Numbered from the stretch's first letter, positions 20,056 to 28,471 are shown. The stretch: DNA of 64,000 bases from Streptococcus sanguinis SK49 (GCF_000212815.1 NZ_GL890986.1:1-64000), one strand, 5' to 3'. Numbers and translations: made by a program. The notes: a model not told the origin generated them from the letters alone.

Positions 20056-20259
20056 AAATGCATCCACGAGAATTTGGAATTCTTCATTAGAAAGTGTAAT
20101 TCCCTTGCCCATCTTGCTGTGGTCTGGACTCCAATTCCGAATATCATACTTAGCTGGTGCTCCGTTAAAGCTAACGCGGTTAAGTTCCTTGGTCCAGCCC
20201 TTGTCATTTTCAGACAGGACCAGAAGTTTTTCTTCAATTTCGAATGTAAATTCAGCCAT
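20047..20259 (-). CDS. YdbC/PC4-like nucleic-acid-binding protein
   Basis: A 70-residue protein of the YdbC family. Its lactococcal member has a fold like the transcription cofactor PC4 and binds single-stranded DNA without sequence preference. Residues such as GWTKELNRVSFNG and KYDIRNWSPDHSKMGKG match that family. AGAGGTG lies 6 nt upstream of the ATG. It stands alone. The cellular role of the family is poorly known. Confidence 0.85.
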   Translation of the reverse strand: MAEFTFEIEEKLLVLSENDKGWTKELNRVSFNGAPAKYDIRNWSPDHSKMGKGITLSNEEFQILVDAFKN

Positions 20260-20304
20260 ATTTCACCTCTTGTTTTATTTTCCAACTAATAATTCGTAAA
20301 AGAA

Positions 20305-20334
20305 TTTACAATTTAGGGAATTTTGTTATATAAT
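20305..20334 (+). promoter_or_regulatory. Promoter of the 113-residue hypothetical gene
   Basis: TTTACA (20305-20310), an 18-bp spacer and TATAAT (20329-20334). Confidence 0.7.
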
Positions 20335-20364
20335 ATATTGTAACAAGTTATGGAGATTTTAGCT

Positions 20365-20706
20365 ATGAAAAAATATCTCGAAATGATTTTACAAAGAGCC
20401 AACGAATTTATCAGTGGCAAAAAGAATGAACAAGGACCAGAGGACAGCGGCCGCATCCTGCGTACCATCGAGCTAGCTCTGCGAAAACAATCTGGTGTCC
20501 ACGTTATCTTTCTGGATAAAAGCTTCACTGGCGATATTGTTAAATACGATCGCGAGCGCCAGCAGCTGATTATCAAAAATTTCAAGAAAAGTATGACCAC
20601 TATTATCCGCGTGCAGGACATCAAGCGAATCAGCCTCGTACCCAATAATATCCGTGAAGCCCAAAAGAAAGACATTCGCATCACTAACCGTCGTTTCAAA
20701 AGATAA
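20365..20706 (+). CDS. Conserved hypothetical protein, weakly YolD-like
   Basis: A 113-residue basic soluble protein. I start at the ATG at 20365 because GGAG lies about 10 nt upstream. An ATG at 20350 overlaps that site. The centre (GVHVIFLDKSFTGDIVKYD followed by IIKNFKK and VQDIKRISLV) has the strand pattern of the YolD-like domain, which forms a small beta-rich fold and is sometimes linked to DNA damage polymerases. The similarity is by eye and weak. The C-terminus (KKDIRITNRRFKR) is strongly basic, which would suit nucleic acid binding. No functional neighbours help. Confidence 0.7.
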   Translation: MKKYLEMILQRANEFISGKKNEQGPEDSGRILRTIELALRKQSGVHVIFLDKSFTGDIVKYDRERQQLIIKNFKKSMTTIIRVQDIKRISLVPNNIREAQKKDIRITNRRFKR

Positions 20707-20734
20707 CTCTTCTATCCAGCTGGATGGAAGAGTT
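20705..20734. terminator. Convergent hairpin between the hypothetical and CHY genes
   Basis: AACTCTTC pairs with GAAGAGTT and ATCC with GGAT around AGCT. T tails are weak on both strands, and the hairpin overlaps the last codon of the minus-strand gene. Confidence 0.55.
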
Positions 20735-21056
20735 ATTTGTTTGTCTGAAAATAAATCGATCGATGCTTCTTGCATCTTGGATTAAACGGATGAGTACAGA
20801 TAGGACAAGCATCCTCACAGCCAAGATACTGAGAAATAGTCAGCTCCGTCCTGCAATGACCACAAAGAACTACTCGATCTTCTGACCGACTCACAGGATA
20901 GGCCAGAAAAGCATGATCTTCGTAGCGGTCATGACAGAGAAAGCAAGGATAATATTTCTGACAAGCAAAGCACTTAAGGGCTATGATATCTCTCTCACTG
21001 TGATAATGCTGGCAGCGAGTCTCCTCATCAAGAATATCACCGTAAACCTGAATCAT
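20733..21056 (-). CDS. CHY-type zinc-finger protein
   Basis: A 107-residue protein. Cysteines and histidines fit the CHY zinc finger: CQHYHSERD (about 17-25), CFACQ, PCFLCHD, DHAFLAYP, LCGHC, and CPICTHPFNPRCKKH. It should bind about three zinc ions. Eukaryotic relatives include the RCHY1/PIRH2 ubiquitin ligase; bacterial members lack the RING part and have no assigned function. AGAGGAAA lies 5 nt before the ATG at 21056, so I prefer it to an upstream ATG at 21086. Confidence 0.85.
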   Translation of the reverse strand: MIQVYGDILDEETRCQHYHSERDIIALKCFACQKYYPCFLCHDRYEDHAFLAYPVSRSEDRVVLCGHCRTELTISQYLGCEDACPICTHPFNPRCKKHRSIYFQTNK

Positions 21057-21128
21057 GCTATTTCCTCTCTGAAAATCTCTATTCATAAAGATGGCTTTTA
21101 GATTAAAAAGTCACCTAAGAATATAAGA

Positions 21129-22415
21129 TTAAGCTCGGACGGTCACGCTAGTGCCATCTTCCTTGTAAAGATTAATCAAGCCTTCCTTTCGAGCCCGCAC
21201 CATATCGCCAGCCTCTACGGGCTGCTCCAAGTGAATGGTCAGAAGCTCCATCGGATTAGGAGCCCGATCAATTTTGTTACCATCAGCATCACGAAGGTCT
21301 GTGACAAAGGTTTCAAAATGACGGAAGCCCGGTCCATAAAACTCAACCTGATCTCCTTCATGGATAACATTGCGCTGACGGATAGTCGCTGTCTGACTGT
21401 CTGCGTCATAGGCTACTACTTCAGCTACAAATTTGTATTCTGGAATCTTGCGTCGCGCTCCGAACAGCTGCTCATTCTCAGTTGGAGTATGATAGTAGAA
21501 TCCTGTGGCCAATTCACGTTGAGCAACCTTCCACATCTCATCAACCAAGTCCTGCTTGATAGCTTCAAACTTTTCAGGACTTTCTAGATAAGCGTTCACT
21601 GCTGCTTTATAGCAGTTAGTCACCGTAGAAACGTAATGAATGGACTTCATCCGTCCCTCAATCTTCAAGCTATCTACTCCATTTTCAATCATGTCTGGTA
21701 TGCGGTCAATCATGGACATATCAACTGCGGACATGGAAAATTCTTCCGGAACTTCCCCCTCCAAGCTCTTACGTTCTTGACCAAAGGGCATATCGTAGAG
21801 GTCATATTTCCAACGGCAGGATTGTGAGCAGCCTCCACGATTGGCATCACGCATACTCATGTGATTGGATAACGTACAGCGGCCGGAGTAGGAAATACAC
21901 ATCGCTCCATGAACAAAGGCTTCTATTTCAACGTCAGTCCGTCGGCGAATTTCAGCCAGCTCAGCCATAGAAACTTCGCGAGCTAGGACAACACGAGTCA
22001 GTCCTAGATTTTTCCAGAACTCCAGCGTTTCATAGTTGGTCGCACTAGCCTGAGTTGACAGGTGGATTTCCAGACCAGGTGCTTCTGATGCTGCAATAGC
22101 AATCAAAGCTGGATCTGAAACAATGACAGCCGCAATCCCAATGTCCCGCAAACGGCGGAACCACTCACCAGCTCCCTCTTCATTCCCCTCGTGCATGACC
22201 ATATTGGCCGCGACATAGACCTTGGCACCATAACTAGCCGCAAACTGAACCCCTTCTTCCATCTGTTCAAAGGTAAAGTTCCCAGCCCGGCTGCGCAGAC
22301 CATAGGCTTGTCCGCCAATAAAAACAGCATCTGCTCCATATCGAACAGCTACTTTTAGCTTTTCCAAAGTACCAGCAGGTGACAACACCTCTGGTCGTTT
22401 TAACTTTCTTGCCAT
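21129..22415 (-). CDS. U32-family tRNA 5-hydroxyuridine synthesis protein (TrhP2/YrrO type)
   Basis: A 428-residue U32 'peptidase' family member. The family includes TrhP/YegQ, needed with prephenate to hydroxylate U34 of tRNAs. The N-terminal TIM-barrel (LSPAGTLEKLKVAVRYGADA) and the signature GAMCISYSGRCTLSN with NRGGCSQSCRWKY give the four conserved cysteines of an iron-sulphur site. Two adjacent U32 genes match yrrN-yrrO of Bacillus. I start at 22415, the second of two ATGs, because AGGAG then lies 6 nt away. It has its own promoter, so the pair is not strictly one operon. Confidence 0.9.
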   Translation of the reverse strand: MARKLKRPEVLSPAGTLEKLKVAVRYGADAVFIGGQAYGLRSRAGNFTFEQMEEGVQFAASYGAKVYVAANMVMHEGNEEGAGEWFRRLRDIGIAAVIVSDPALIAIAASEAPGLEIHLSTQASATNYETLEFWKNLGLTRVVLAREVSMAELAEIRRRTDVEIEAFVHGAMCISYSGRCTLSNHMSMRDANRGGCSQSCRWKYDLYDMPFGQERKSLEGEVPEEFSMSAVDMSMIDRIPDMIENGVDSLKIEGRMKSIHYVSTVTNCYKAAVNAYLESPEKFEAIKQDLVDEMWKVAQRELATGFYYHTPTENEQLFGARRKIPEYKFVAEVVAYDADSQTATIRQRNVIHEGDQVEFYGPGFRHFETFVTDLRDADGNKIDRAPNPMELLTIHLEQPVEAGDMVRARKEGLINLYKEDGTSVTVRA

Positions 22416-22473
22416 CATTTTCTCCTATTTGCAATATAAAAGTGTTGATGTCTAATCCTTATTATTTTATAGT

Positions 22474-22502
22474 AATTTACCCCTAAAAGCAAGGTTCTTT
22501 GA
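22474..22502 (-). promoter_or_regulatory. Promoter of the TrhP2-like gene
   Basis: TTGCTT, a 17-bp spacer and TAAAAT on the minus strand, 59 bp before the start. Confidence 0.65.
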
Positions 22503-22607
22503 ATTATTTTCACAATTCTAATTTTTAGATTATTCGAATTAATTCAAAAAAAATAGTTTGAAGCATTTATTTTTTACTCATGTTTTATAAATCTCATTTT
22601 TGTTCAC

Positions 22608-22633
22608 AAAAAAGAACTCCTAAAAAGAGTTCT
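22608..22633 (-). terminator. Terminator of the TrhP1-like gene
   Basis: On the minus strand GAACTC pairs with GAGTTC (one further A-T pair) and a T6 run follows. Confidence 0.8.
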
Positions 22634-22644
22634 CGTTTCTAAAT

Positions 22645-23574
22645 TTATTTTATCATATCAGGGTCATAGTCATAAAATCCTGTATCAAGAAAACGATTTT
22701 TCGGATGCAGTTTATGAATCGCCTCATCCAGCACAAAGGCATGGTCTGAGCTAAACTTGCCTGCTTCAATCAAATCTCTCGCCTCTACAAAAATCTTTGC
22801 AATCTCGACAAAGTTGTGACCAGGTGTGTAGAGACCTTCCAACTTCCAGTTGCAGAAGCCATGGTCAACCAATTCTATCAGCTTGGTCATCAAATCCAAG
22901 TCATTATTGGCAAAAATATGAGTACCATGATTGTCCTCAAAAATCGAGTAATGGCTCTGCGGATCGCTTGGTTCTGCCAGAAAAAGATCTCGTTCCCGTG
23001 TCTTTTCATCATCGATATGAGTGAAATTATAGTAATTCTGCAAAAGAGGACGCTTGGAGTGATGGATGACACTAGCTCCGTAAACCAAGACTTCAGCAGG
23101 AATTTCCAGAATTTCTGGCATCTTAAAAAGCTCAGCAGAAGGAATCTCACGCGCTAGGACAGCTTCTGAAACTCCAGCGTTCTTAGCCCAAAAGTTAATC
23201 TGACGGCTGCTTGTAACCATGGTCGAGGCATCGTAAATAGTCTTTAATTTATAGCTATCTCGCTGCAGCACATAAAAAACACCAGCATCCCCAACGGTAA
23301 TATAATCTGCCCCAATCTCCTGCAAAAAATCAAGGTAGGGCTTAATATTATCCATCATTTCCTGATGCATGAGCGCGTTTACTGCAACGGTCAACTCTTT
23401 TCCTGCTTGGTGAACTAAGTCAGAAATTCGATTTAATTCGTCTAAACTAAAATTATGAGGCAAACGAAGGCCATAATTTTTCTCACCGACATAAATTCGA
23501 TCGACATTTGCCTCTAAAAGTTCCTCAACTTGTTCTATACTTTCAGCTGTTGCTGTAATAATTATCTTTTTCAT
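22645..23574 (-). CDS. U32-family tRNA hydroxylation protein (TrhP1/YrrN type)
   Basis: A 309-residue U32 protein, shorter than its neighbour. It keeps the barrel (IYVGEKNYGLRLPHNF, VAVNALMHQEMM, VLAREIPSAEL) but lacks the four-cysteine cluster: the corresponding position reads YGASVIHHSKRPLLQNYYN. This matches the YrrN type, thought to act with YrrO in 5-hydroxyuridine formation. The TATAAT of an extended -10 ends only 6 nt before the ATG and there is no Shine-Dalgarno sequence, so the mRNA is predicted to be leaderless. Confidence 0.88.
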   Translation of the reverse strand: MKKIIITATAESIEQVEELLEANVDRIYVGEKNYGLRLPHNFSLDELNRISDLVHQAGKELTVAVNALMHQEMMDNIKPYLDFLQEIGADYITVGDAGVFYVLQRDSYKLKTIYDASTMVTSSRQINFWAKNAGVSEAVLAREIPSAELFKMPEILEIPAEVLVYGASVIHHSKRPLLQNYYNFTHIDDEKTRERDLFLAEPSDPQSHYSIFEDNHGTHIFANNDLDLMTKLIELVDHGFCNWKLEGLYTPGHNFVEIAKIFVEARDLIEAGKFSSDHAFVLDEAIHKLHPKNRFLDTGFYDYDPDMIK

Positions 23575-23580
23575 ACAACC

Positions 23581-23589
23581 ATTATAGCA
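23581..23589 (-). promoter_or_regulatory. Extended -10 next to the trhP1-like start codon (leaderless promoter)
   Basis: TGCTATAAT on the minus strand with 6 nt (GGTTGT) between it and the ATG. Confidence 0.5.
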
Positions 23590-23632
23590 AAAAAATATAA
23601 AGGAGAAGTTCTTAATTCGAATTTATTCGTTT

Positions 23633-23649
23633 TGTAACACTTTTGTAAC
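23633..23649 (+). promoter_or_regulatory. WalR/VicR box upstream of the DUF3270 gene
   Basis: TGTAAC-ACTTT-TGTAAC fits the WalR consensus TGTWAH-N5-TGTWAH exactly. It lies 22 bp upstream of an extended -10, TGGTAGAAT (ends 23677), so it covers the -35 position. VicR itself is encoded at 45267-45968. Confidence 0.6.
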
Positions 23650-23704
23650 ATTTTGAACAAGCAAAAAATGGTAGAATTAAGGGGTACTGTAAGGAGAGAG
23701 AATT

Positions 23705-24007
23705 ATGCCCGTAAGAAAATATCAACAATATGACGATCCAACTGACTACTACTATCAAGAAATTGAATCTGAACAAACTCCACTTTATCAGGATTACCTC
23801 CCTGAAGCGGATTACTCACCAAAATTAAGTGAACTCTTTTTCTTCGTGAATATTGCTGTTTTTTGTGTCTTGACAGTTTTGTTTAGCTTCTTATTCTTGA
23901 GTTTAAAAATGAATACATTTATGTCCTTCACTTTAGCCATTGCTTCTAGCCTGATTAGCATTCAATCTTATCGCCTATTCGCAAAAAAACGCCAAACTAG
24001 CAAATAA
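23705..24007 (+). CDS. DUF3270 family membrane protein
   Basis: A 100-residue protein with a Tyr/Asp/Glu-rich cytoplasmic or surface N-terminus (about 1-45) and two membrane segments (about 46-68 and 72-92). It ends in a basic tail (KKRQTSK). It matches the streptococcal DUF3270 family, for which no function is known. AAGGAGAGAG lies 5 nt upstream of the ATG. The upstream WalR-type box suggests a link to wall homeostasis (inference). Confidence 0.82.
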   Translation: MPVRKYQQYDDPTDYYYQEIESEQTPLYQDYLPEADYSPKLSELFFFVNIAVFCVLTVLFSFLFLSLKMNTFMSFTLAIASSLISIQSYRLFAKKRQTSK

Positions 24008-24044
24008 ACCAACCTTGTGATTCTACGATTTTAAAATATAAAAT

Positions 24045-24080
24045 GAAACCGAAGAAGTTTTACCTCTTCGGTTTCGTTTT
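24045..24080 (+). terminator. Terminator of the DUF3270 gene
   Basis: An 11-bp stem GAAACCGAAGA with TCTTCGGTTTC; the tail is GTTTTC. Confidence 0.75.
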
Positions 24081-24089
24081 CATTCTAAC

Positions 24090-24121
24090 AAAGAAGACTA
24101 GCAAAATTGCTAGTCTTCTTT
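24090..24121. terminator. Second convergent hairpin, also terminating the ytxH gene
   Basis: A perfect 13-bp stem AAAGAAGACTAGC with GCTAGTCTTCTTT. The ytxH stop codon is in the stem. Confidence 0.8.
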
Positions 24122-24602
24122 ATTTTTCTTCTTGACTATCTTTTTCAACAGCCTTTTCTTCTTGTCCTTCTGTCACTTCTGCTCCGAAGTCAATGATGAT
24201 TTCTTCTGAAGGTTCCTCTTCTTCCTCTTCGAAGATCACAGGTTCTTCCTCAGCAAAGCTGCTTTCTTCTTTATCAAATTTTTCTTTGATTTCGTTAAAC
24301 CTATCTTGCGAATAGTCCACGACTGACTTGGTCGTTTCTTTGACAGATTCGATGACTGTTTCAGCTGTAATCTCGCCTTTCTCAACTTTTTCTTTGGTTT
24401 GTTGAATTGCGCTGACAGCTTGATTTGAAAAATCTTTAGCGGACTGAACAACAGCTTCGTGGATATCATCAGGATTTTCTTGGTATTCCTTAACAAAGTC
24501 CCGAACCTTATCTGTAGTTTCCTTTCCTTTCTTACTGGTTAGAAAATAGGCAGCTGCTGCACCTGTAATGGCACCCAATAATAGTGATGAAAATTTTCCC
24601 AT
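24120..24602 (-). CDS. YtxH domain protein
   Basis: A 160-residue protein. The YtxH domain has a short membrane segment (LLLGAITGAAAAYFLTS, about 7-23) followed by a helical Lys/Glu-rich part. The tail from about 118 is very acidic (many Glu). Such proteins are associated with envelope or general stress in Firmicutes, but the mechanism is unknown. It is the last gene of the hprK-lgt-DUF948-ytxH group conserved in streptococci and lies 15 bp after the DUF948 gene. Confidence 0.85.
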   Translation of the reverse strand: MGKFSSLLLGAITGAAAAYFLTSKKGKETTDKVRDFVKEYQENPDDIHEAVVQSAKDFSNQAVSAIQQTKEKVEKGEITAETVIESVKETTKSVVDYSQDRFNEIKEKFDKEESSFAEEEPVIFEEEEEEPSEEIIIDFGAEVTEGQEEKAVEKDSQEEK

Positions 24603-24617
24603 GGTAGACCTTCTTTC

Positions 24618-25016
24618 TTATTTTTTAAACAATTTTGAAGCAAAACGCAAAGCAGACAAACCAGCTGTAGTTTTGACGGTTCCTTTACCAGCTGACACCG
24701 CTTTTTTACTCAGCGAGCGGGCCTGAACGTTTAAATCTGAAACAGACTCAGACAGGTCCGCCACAGCTGTAAACAAAGGATCAATAGTTGCAACTTTTTG
24801 ATTGATGTCGTCAGTCAAGACATTGACCTTGGCCAGCAGATCATTGGTTTGGTGAAGTGTCACGTTGACATCAGAAGTCAAGACCTTGATGGTGTTTTCT
24901 GTTTCATCTAGCATCTTACCAGCTTTTTCGCCCAGATTTTTGACAGTAATCGTCAAGTAAATCACGAAGATAATAAGGGCAACCGCCAGTAAAGAATAAG
25001 CAATTTCAATTATCAT
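24618..25016 (-). CDS. DUF948 membrane-anchored helical protein
   Basis: A 132-residue protein with an N-terminal membrane helix (about 4-24), then a long amphipathic helical region with spaced Thr/Asn/Val residues typical of DUF948. It ends basic (LRFASKLFKK). AAAGGAGAG precedes the ATG. DUF948 proteins pair with YtxH proteins in many Firmicutes; the function is unknown, possibly a membrane scaffold in stress. Confidence 0.85.
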   Translation of the reverse strand: MIIEIAYSLLAVALIIFVIYLTITVKNLGEKAGKMLDETENTIKVLTSDVNVTLHQTNDLLAKVNVLTDDINQKVATIDPLFTAVADLSESVSDLNVQARSLSKKAVSAGKGTVKTTAGLSALRFASKLFKK

Positions 25017-25074
25017 ATTTCTCTCCTTTCATCGCTGACATCTCTTATGAATGAGTCAACGAATCTATTATTTC

Positions 25075-25860
25075 TTATTCTTGGTAATAAGGGGCTTGCT
25101 TTTTTCTTTGGTAAATGATGATGCCTATTCCAACAAAAATAAGAATCAGCGACAGCCATTGGGAAACACGCAGACCAGCAAACATGAGACTGTCCGTCCG
25201 CATCCCCTCAATAATCATCCGACCAAATCCATACCAAATTAGATAGAAGGCAGCGATTTCTCCCTGTCTCAGCAACTTAGGCCGACGGCGAAGAACAATA
25301 ATCAAGATAAAGCCAATTAGGTTCCATACAGATTCATAGAGGAAAGTTGGCTGTCTGTAGCTACCCTCTATATACATATTTTCCCGAATAAAGCTAGGCA
25401 GATAGTCCAAATTCTTAACTGCCGCACCATAGGCCTCATGGTTGGCAAAATTTCCCCAGCGACCAATACTCTGGGCAATCATCACACTTGGTGCTGCAAT
25501 ATCCAGAAAATCAACTGGGTGAATCAGCCTTCTCCTACAAAAAAAGTAGAGAACGATAGCACCAGCTATCAGCCCGCCGTAAATAGCAATACCTGCTATT
25601 CCGCCATTCCAGAAATCAATGATTTTTATCAGATTCTTACCGTAATAATCCCACTCGAAGGCCACGTAATAAAGCCGGGCACCCACGATAGCTACGGGAA
25701 AAGCCACTAGGATAAAATCCAAAATATCATCAGGAATAATCTTCCGACGCGGAGCCTCTTTCATGGCAAGATAAACGGCTAATACTAAGCCTGTGACAAT
25801 ACAGATGGCATACCAGCGAATACTGATAGGTCCTAGTTGGATAGCTACTGGATCAATCAT
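25075..25860 (-). CDS. lgt: Phosphatidylglycerol-prolipoprotein diacylglyceryl transferase
   Basis: Lgt moves a diacylglyceryl group from phosphatidylglycerol to the lipobox cysteine of prelipoproteins. The 261-residue protein has about seven membrane segments. It contains [11 protein letters not shown] at the N-terminus and the family signature region [13 protein letters not shown] (about 132-144). Downstream, [12 protein letters not shown] and [13 protein letters not shown] are also conserved. The start overlaps hprK by 8 nt. Lipoproteins in this window that would use it include the siderophore-binding protein (61110) and a small lipoprotein (49368). Confidence 0.97.
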   Translation of the reverse strand: MIDPVAIQLGPISIRWYAICIVTGLVLAVYLAMKEAPRRKIIPDDILDFILVAFPVAIVGARLYYVAFEWDYYGKNLIKIIDFWNGGIAGIAIYGGLIAGAIVLYFFCRRRLIHPVDFLDIAAPSVMIAQSIGRWGNFANHEAYGAAVKNLDYLPSFIRENMYIEGSYRQPTFLYESVWNLIGFILIIVLRRRPKLLRQGEIAAFYLIWYGFGRMIIEGMRTDSLMFAGLRVSQWLSLILIFVGIGIIIYQRKKQAPYYQE

Positions 25861-26788
25861 GTTTCACCTCATTCCGGCTAATTAAATCAGTGAGGCGCTC
25901 TTCAAAGATCTTTGTAGCATCATAGCCCATTTCCTTAGCCCTATAATTCATTGCTGCTGCTTCAATCACAACCGAGATATTACGACCAGTTTTCACAGGA
26001 ATCCGAATACGCGGAATTCTGACGCCAACAACTTCCAGCTCTTCAGCATTATTTCCCAGCCGATCAAATGTTTTGAGAGTATCGTAATTCTCCAAATAAA
26101 CAGCTATCTGAACTTGAGAAGAATCTTTAACTGCACTGGCTCCGTATAAGCTCATAACATCTATGATACCAACACCACGAATTTCCAATAGATGTCGCAG
26201 GATTTCAGCTGGCTCTCCCCAAAGTGTCATTTCATCCTTGGCATAGATATCCACTCGGTCGTCCGCAACCAAACGATGGCCACGCTTAACCAATTCAAGC
26301 CCTGTTTCACTTTTACCAATTCCGCTGTCCCCTTGGATGAGAACCCCCATGCCATAGATATCCATCAAGACACCATGAACACTGGTTCTCTCAGCCAGTC
26401 GGGAATCAAGGTAGCTGGAAATTTCTCCAGATAAGCGACTAGTAGAGGTTTTACTTCTGAGAATTGCAATCTGCTTCTCATCAGCTGCCTTAACCATTTC
26501 TTCAGGAATCTCTAAGTTTCGAGCAATGATAACCACCGGTGTTTCAGGTTGAAACATTTTCAATAACACTTGATGGCGGTTATGCGAGGTCATTTTCATT
26601 AGGTAAGACCATTCCTTCATTCCAATCAGCTGTATCCTCTCGGGTGTATAAAAATCAAAATATCCAGTCATTTCAAGTCCTGGGCGGGAAATATCAGAGG
26701 TTGCTATTTCTTTTTCTAGTAAACTTTCGTCTCCACATACCTGAGACAGACGGGATATTTTTAAGAGGTCTTTAACCTTTACCGACAT
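25853..26788 (-). CDS. hprK: HPr kinase/phosphorylase
   Basis: HprK phosphorylates and dephosphorylates Ser46 of HPr. P-Ser-HPr is the co-repressor of CcpA, so this gene and ccpA (56643) work in one circuit. The 311-residue protein has the DRTGG-like N-terminal domain and a C-terminal kinase with P-loop [12 protein letters not shown] (about 155-166), LVADDRVDI, and the HprK signature around IRGVGIIDV. It leads an operon with lgt, DUF948 and ytxH. GGGAG lies 6 nt before the ATG. Confidence 0.97.
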   Translation of the reverse strand: MSVKVKDLLKISRLSQVCGDESLLEKEIATSDISRPGLEMTGYFDFYTPERIQLIGMKEWSYLMKMTSHNRHQVLLKMFQPETPVVIIARNLEIPEEMVKAADEKQIAILRSKTSTSRLSGEISSYLDSRLAERTSVHGVLMDIYGMGVLIQGDSGIGKSETGLELVKRGHRLVADDRVDIYAKDEMTLWGEPAEILRHLLEIRGVGIIDVMSLYGASAVKDSSQVQIAVYLENYDTLKTFDRLGNNAEELEVVGVRIPRIRIPVKTGRNISVVIEAAAMNYRAKEMGYDATKIFEERLTDLISRNEVKHD

Positions 26789-26818
26789 TGTCTTCTCCCT
26801 TCAAATTTGTCTGCTTCT

Positions 26819-26827
26819 ATTATAGCA
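26819..26827 (-). promoter_or_regulatory. Extended -10 promoter of hprK-lgt
   Basis: TGCTATAAT on the minus strand, 30 nt before hprK. Confidence 0.55.
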
Positions 26828-26925
26828 AATTTTCATCCCAAAAGAATCCTTAAGATTGATTTTAGAACGAAAAAATATTTTGATTTAAATCAACTTTTAG
26901 TGAAAATAGAAAAACAACCGCGATA

Positions 26926-27417
26926 TCAATCGATTAGGCTGCTGAGAATTTTCTTTTGGTTATTAAAACATGGATGGTTTTCTACAAAATCTGGGACCTC
27001 TTTCAGAGGCAACCAGACATGAGCATCTGTTTCGCCTTCCTGATAGCGGACTTGGCTCTTATCGCCAGACACAACCACTTCAAAATAGTCGAAATGGCAC
27101 TGGTCTTTGATAGAGCAAACCTGCTCCAAAAGTCTGATGCTGTCAAGAACCAGGCCTGTTTCCTCTTTTAATTCACGTAGTGCAGCAGTCTGACTATCCT
27201 CTCCAGCCAGCACACTCCCTCCTGCTCCGAACTCATAGTAGCCAGGATAGAGACTTTTATTTGCTGACCGCCGCATAAATAAAATATCACCATCCTGATG
27301 GCGAACCAAGACATTAACACATAGATGAAACTGTCCTTCAGGAATTTTTTCTCCTCGAACTAAGAGATGAGGGAGTTGATTTCGATTTAAGTCATAGGCA
27401 TTCCAAATTTCTGTCAT
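26926..27417 (-). CDS. NUDIX hydrolase
   Basis: A 163-residue protein of the isopentenyl-diphosphate isomerase-like NUDIX subgroup by its N-terminus (MTEIWNAYDLN). The NUDIX box GSVLAGEDSQTAALRELKEE has the invariant Gly-Glu-Arg-Glu-Glu spacing for Mg2+ and diphosphate. It hydrolyses a nucleoside diphosphate linked to an unknown group. AAGGAGG precedes the ATG. No partner gene suggests the substrate. Confidence 0.88.
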   Translation of the reverse strand: MTEIWNAYDLNRNQLPHLLVRGEKIPEGQFHLCVNVLVRHQDGDILFMRRSANKSLYPGYYEFGAGGSVLAGEDSQTAALRELKEETGLVLDSIRLLEQVCSIKDQCHFDYFEVVVSGDKSQVRYQEGETDAHVWLPLKEVPDFVENHPCFNNQKKILSSLID

Positions 27418-27464
27418 ATTTCCTCCTTGAATAAATGCTTAGGATTTCGTTGAATTTGCAAGGT

Positions 27465-27899
27465 TCAGTCTATTTCAATTTGAGATATAGATCGCTTTTT
27501 ATAGTTAGAAAGGTTGATTGAATGAGCTATAGAGTACACGATTGTATTTGAAACTAGCATACCAAAAATATAAAATAGGCTGTTAGGAAGGGAGCTTATA
27601 ATTATTTGGAAACCTCCAACAAAACCATAAATTACGAGACATAGAACTGGCAGAAATAAGATAGATATAAGTCCTACTAAACGCTCTGAACTTTGCTCCG
27701 GGGATAATACTTTCAAGAAAAAGAATAAATTCCACAAACCAAATGGAAATGCTAGAATACCTATAAAGAAAACAAAGAAGCTAGCATATCCTCCTGCTAT
27801 CATGCCCGCTGCAAAAATAAGAACTATATGTAAAATTAAACTAATAATCAAATAGAGGAAAAATTTCCATAAATACACCGATAAAGAAAATTGTTTCAT
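27465..27899 (-). CDS. Four-helix membrane protein (paralogue of the upstream gene)
   Basis: A 144-residue protein with four hydrophobic segments and short loops. The layout and the start (MKQFSLSVYLWKFFLYLIIS) resemble the next gene upstream (MKKFSIIRYAFKFLLYIILS), with an Asn-Leu-Phe-Phe-Phe patch shared about residue 57. I do not recognise a family. It is 12 bp after its likely paralogue, so the two form a unit. Composition is AT-rich, as usual for small accessory membrane genes. Confidence 0.65.
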   Translation of the reverse strand: MKQFSLSVYLWKFFLYLIISLILHIVLIFAAGMIAGGYASFFVFFIGILAFPFGLWNLFFFLKVLSPEQSSERLVGLISILFLPVLCLVIYGFVGGFQIIISSLPNSLFYIFGMLVSNTIVYSIAHSINLSNYKKRSISQIEID

Positions 27900-27911
27900 A
27901 ATACTGCCTTT

Positions 27912-28400
27912 CTAATCTTCAAAATGATCTGATAAATCAAGGGACTCAGCCTTTTCCATTTGTTTAGCCATATGTAGCTGCTCACGTGCCTTTTTGATAG
28001 AAAAGGCTAAAAAATAAAAGAAAGTATTGACTAAAAGACAAACGAATAATATTGGAATCATGCTTTTAAAGCTATTGATCCCATTACTTAGACCATCTTC
28101 ATAAGAACTATCCAAAAAGAAAACAGAAACTGCAATAAAAAGCGGATGCATGAAAATAGATAGTAGCAAAACACTTTTTTTCAGAGATTGACTAATTGGT
28201 GGTGTAAATAGAAAGAAGAAAAAATTCAAAAAGCCATAACCAAAAATCATCATCCCTAGAAAAGACACTGTTAGACTAGTACCATAGTTAAACTTAAAGA
28301 GAAAAGCCAGAAGACCAAGTCCTCCAAAACTAACAATATATGACAGAATAATATAAAGCAAGAACTTGAATGCATACCGTATGATTGAAAATTTTTTCAT
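27912..28400 (-). CDS. Four-helix membrane protein of unknown function
   Basis: A 162-residue protein with four membrane segments and a charged C-terminal tail (KKAREQLHMAKQMEKAES). Its size, helix spacing and N-terminus suggest that it and the adjacent 144-residue protein arose by duplication. No catalytic or binding motif is visible. AGGAGAGAATG lies near the ATG. It may be related to bacteriocin immunity or small permease-like proteins, but nothing in the neighbourhood shows that. Confidence 0.65.
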   Translation of the reverse strand: MKKFSIIRYAFKFLLYIILSYIVSFGGLGLLAFLFKFNYGTSLTVSFLGMMIFGYGFLNFFFFLFTPPISQSLKKSVLLLSIFMHPLFIAVSVFFLDSSYEDGLSNGINSFKSMIPILFVCLLVNTFFYFLAFSIKKAREQLHMAKQMEKAESLDLSDHFED

Positions 28401-28427
28401 AAAATCATTCTCTCCTCTTCATCTAGT

Positions 28428-28450
28428 AAAAAATCGGGAGTGAATCCCGA
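28428..28450 (-). terminator. Terminator of the pspC-like gene
   Basis: TCGGGA pairs with TCCCGA and a T6 run follows on the minus strand. Confidence 0.82.
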
Positions 28451-28471
28451 AATTTTCTATTTTATTAAGAA

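Noticed and set aside
24045..24121. Two adjacent hairpins considered as CRISPR-like repeats
   Set aside because: They are different sequences with T tails and serve as convergent terminators.
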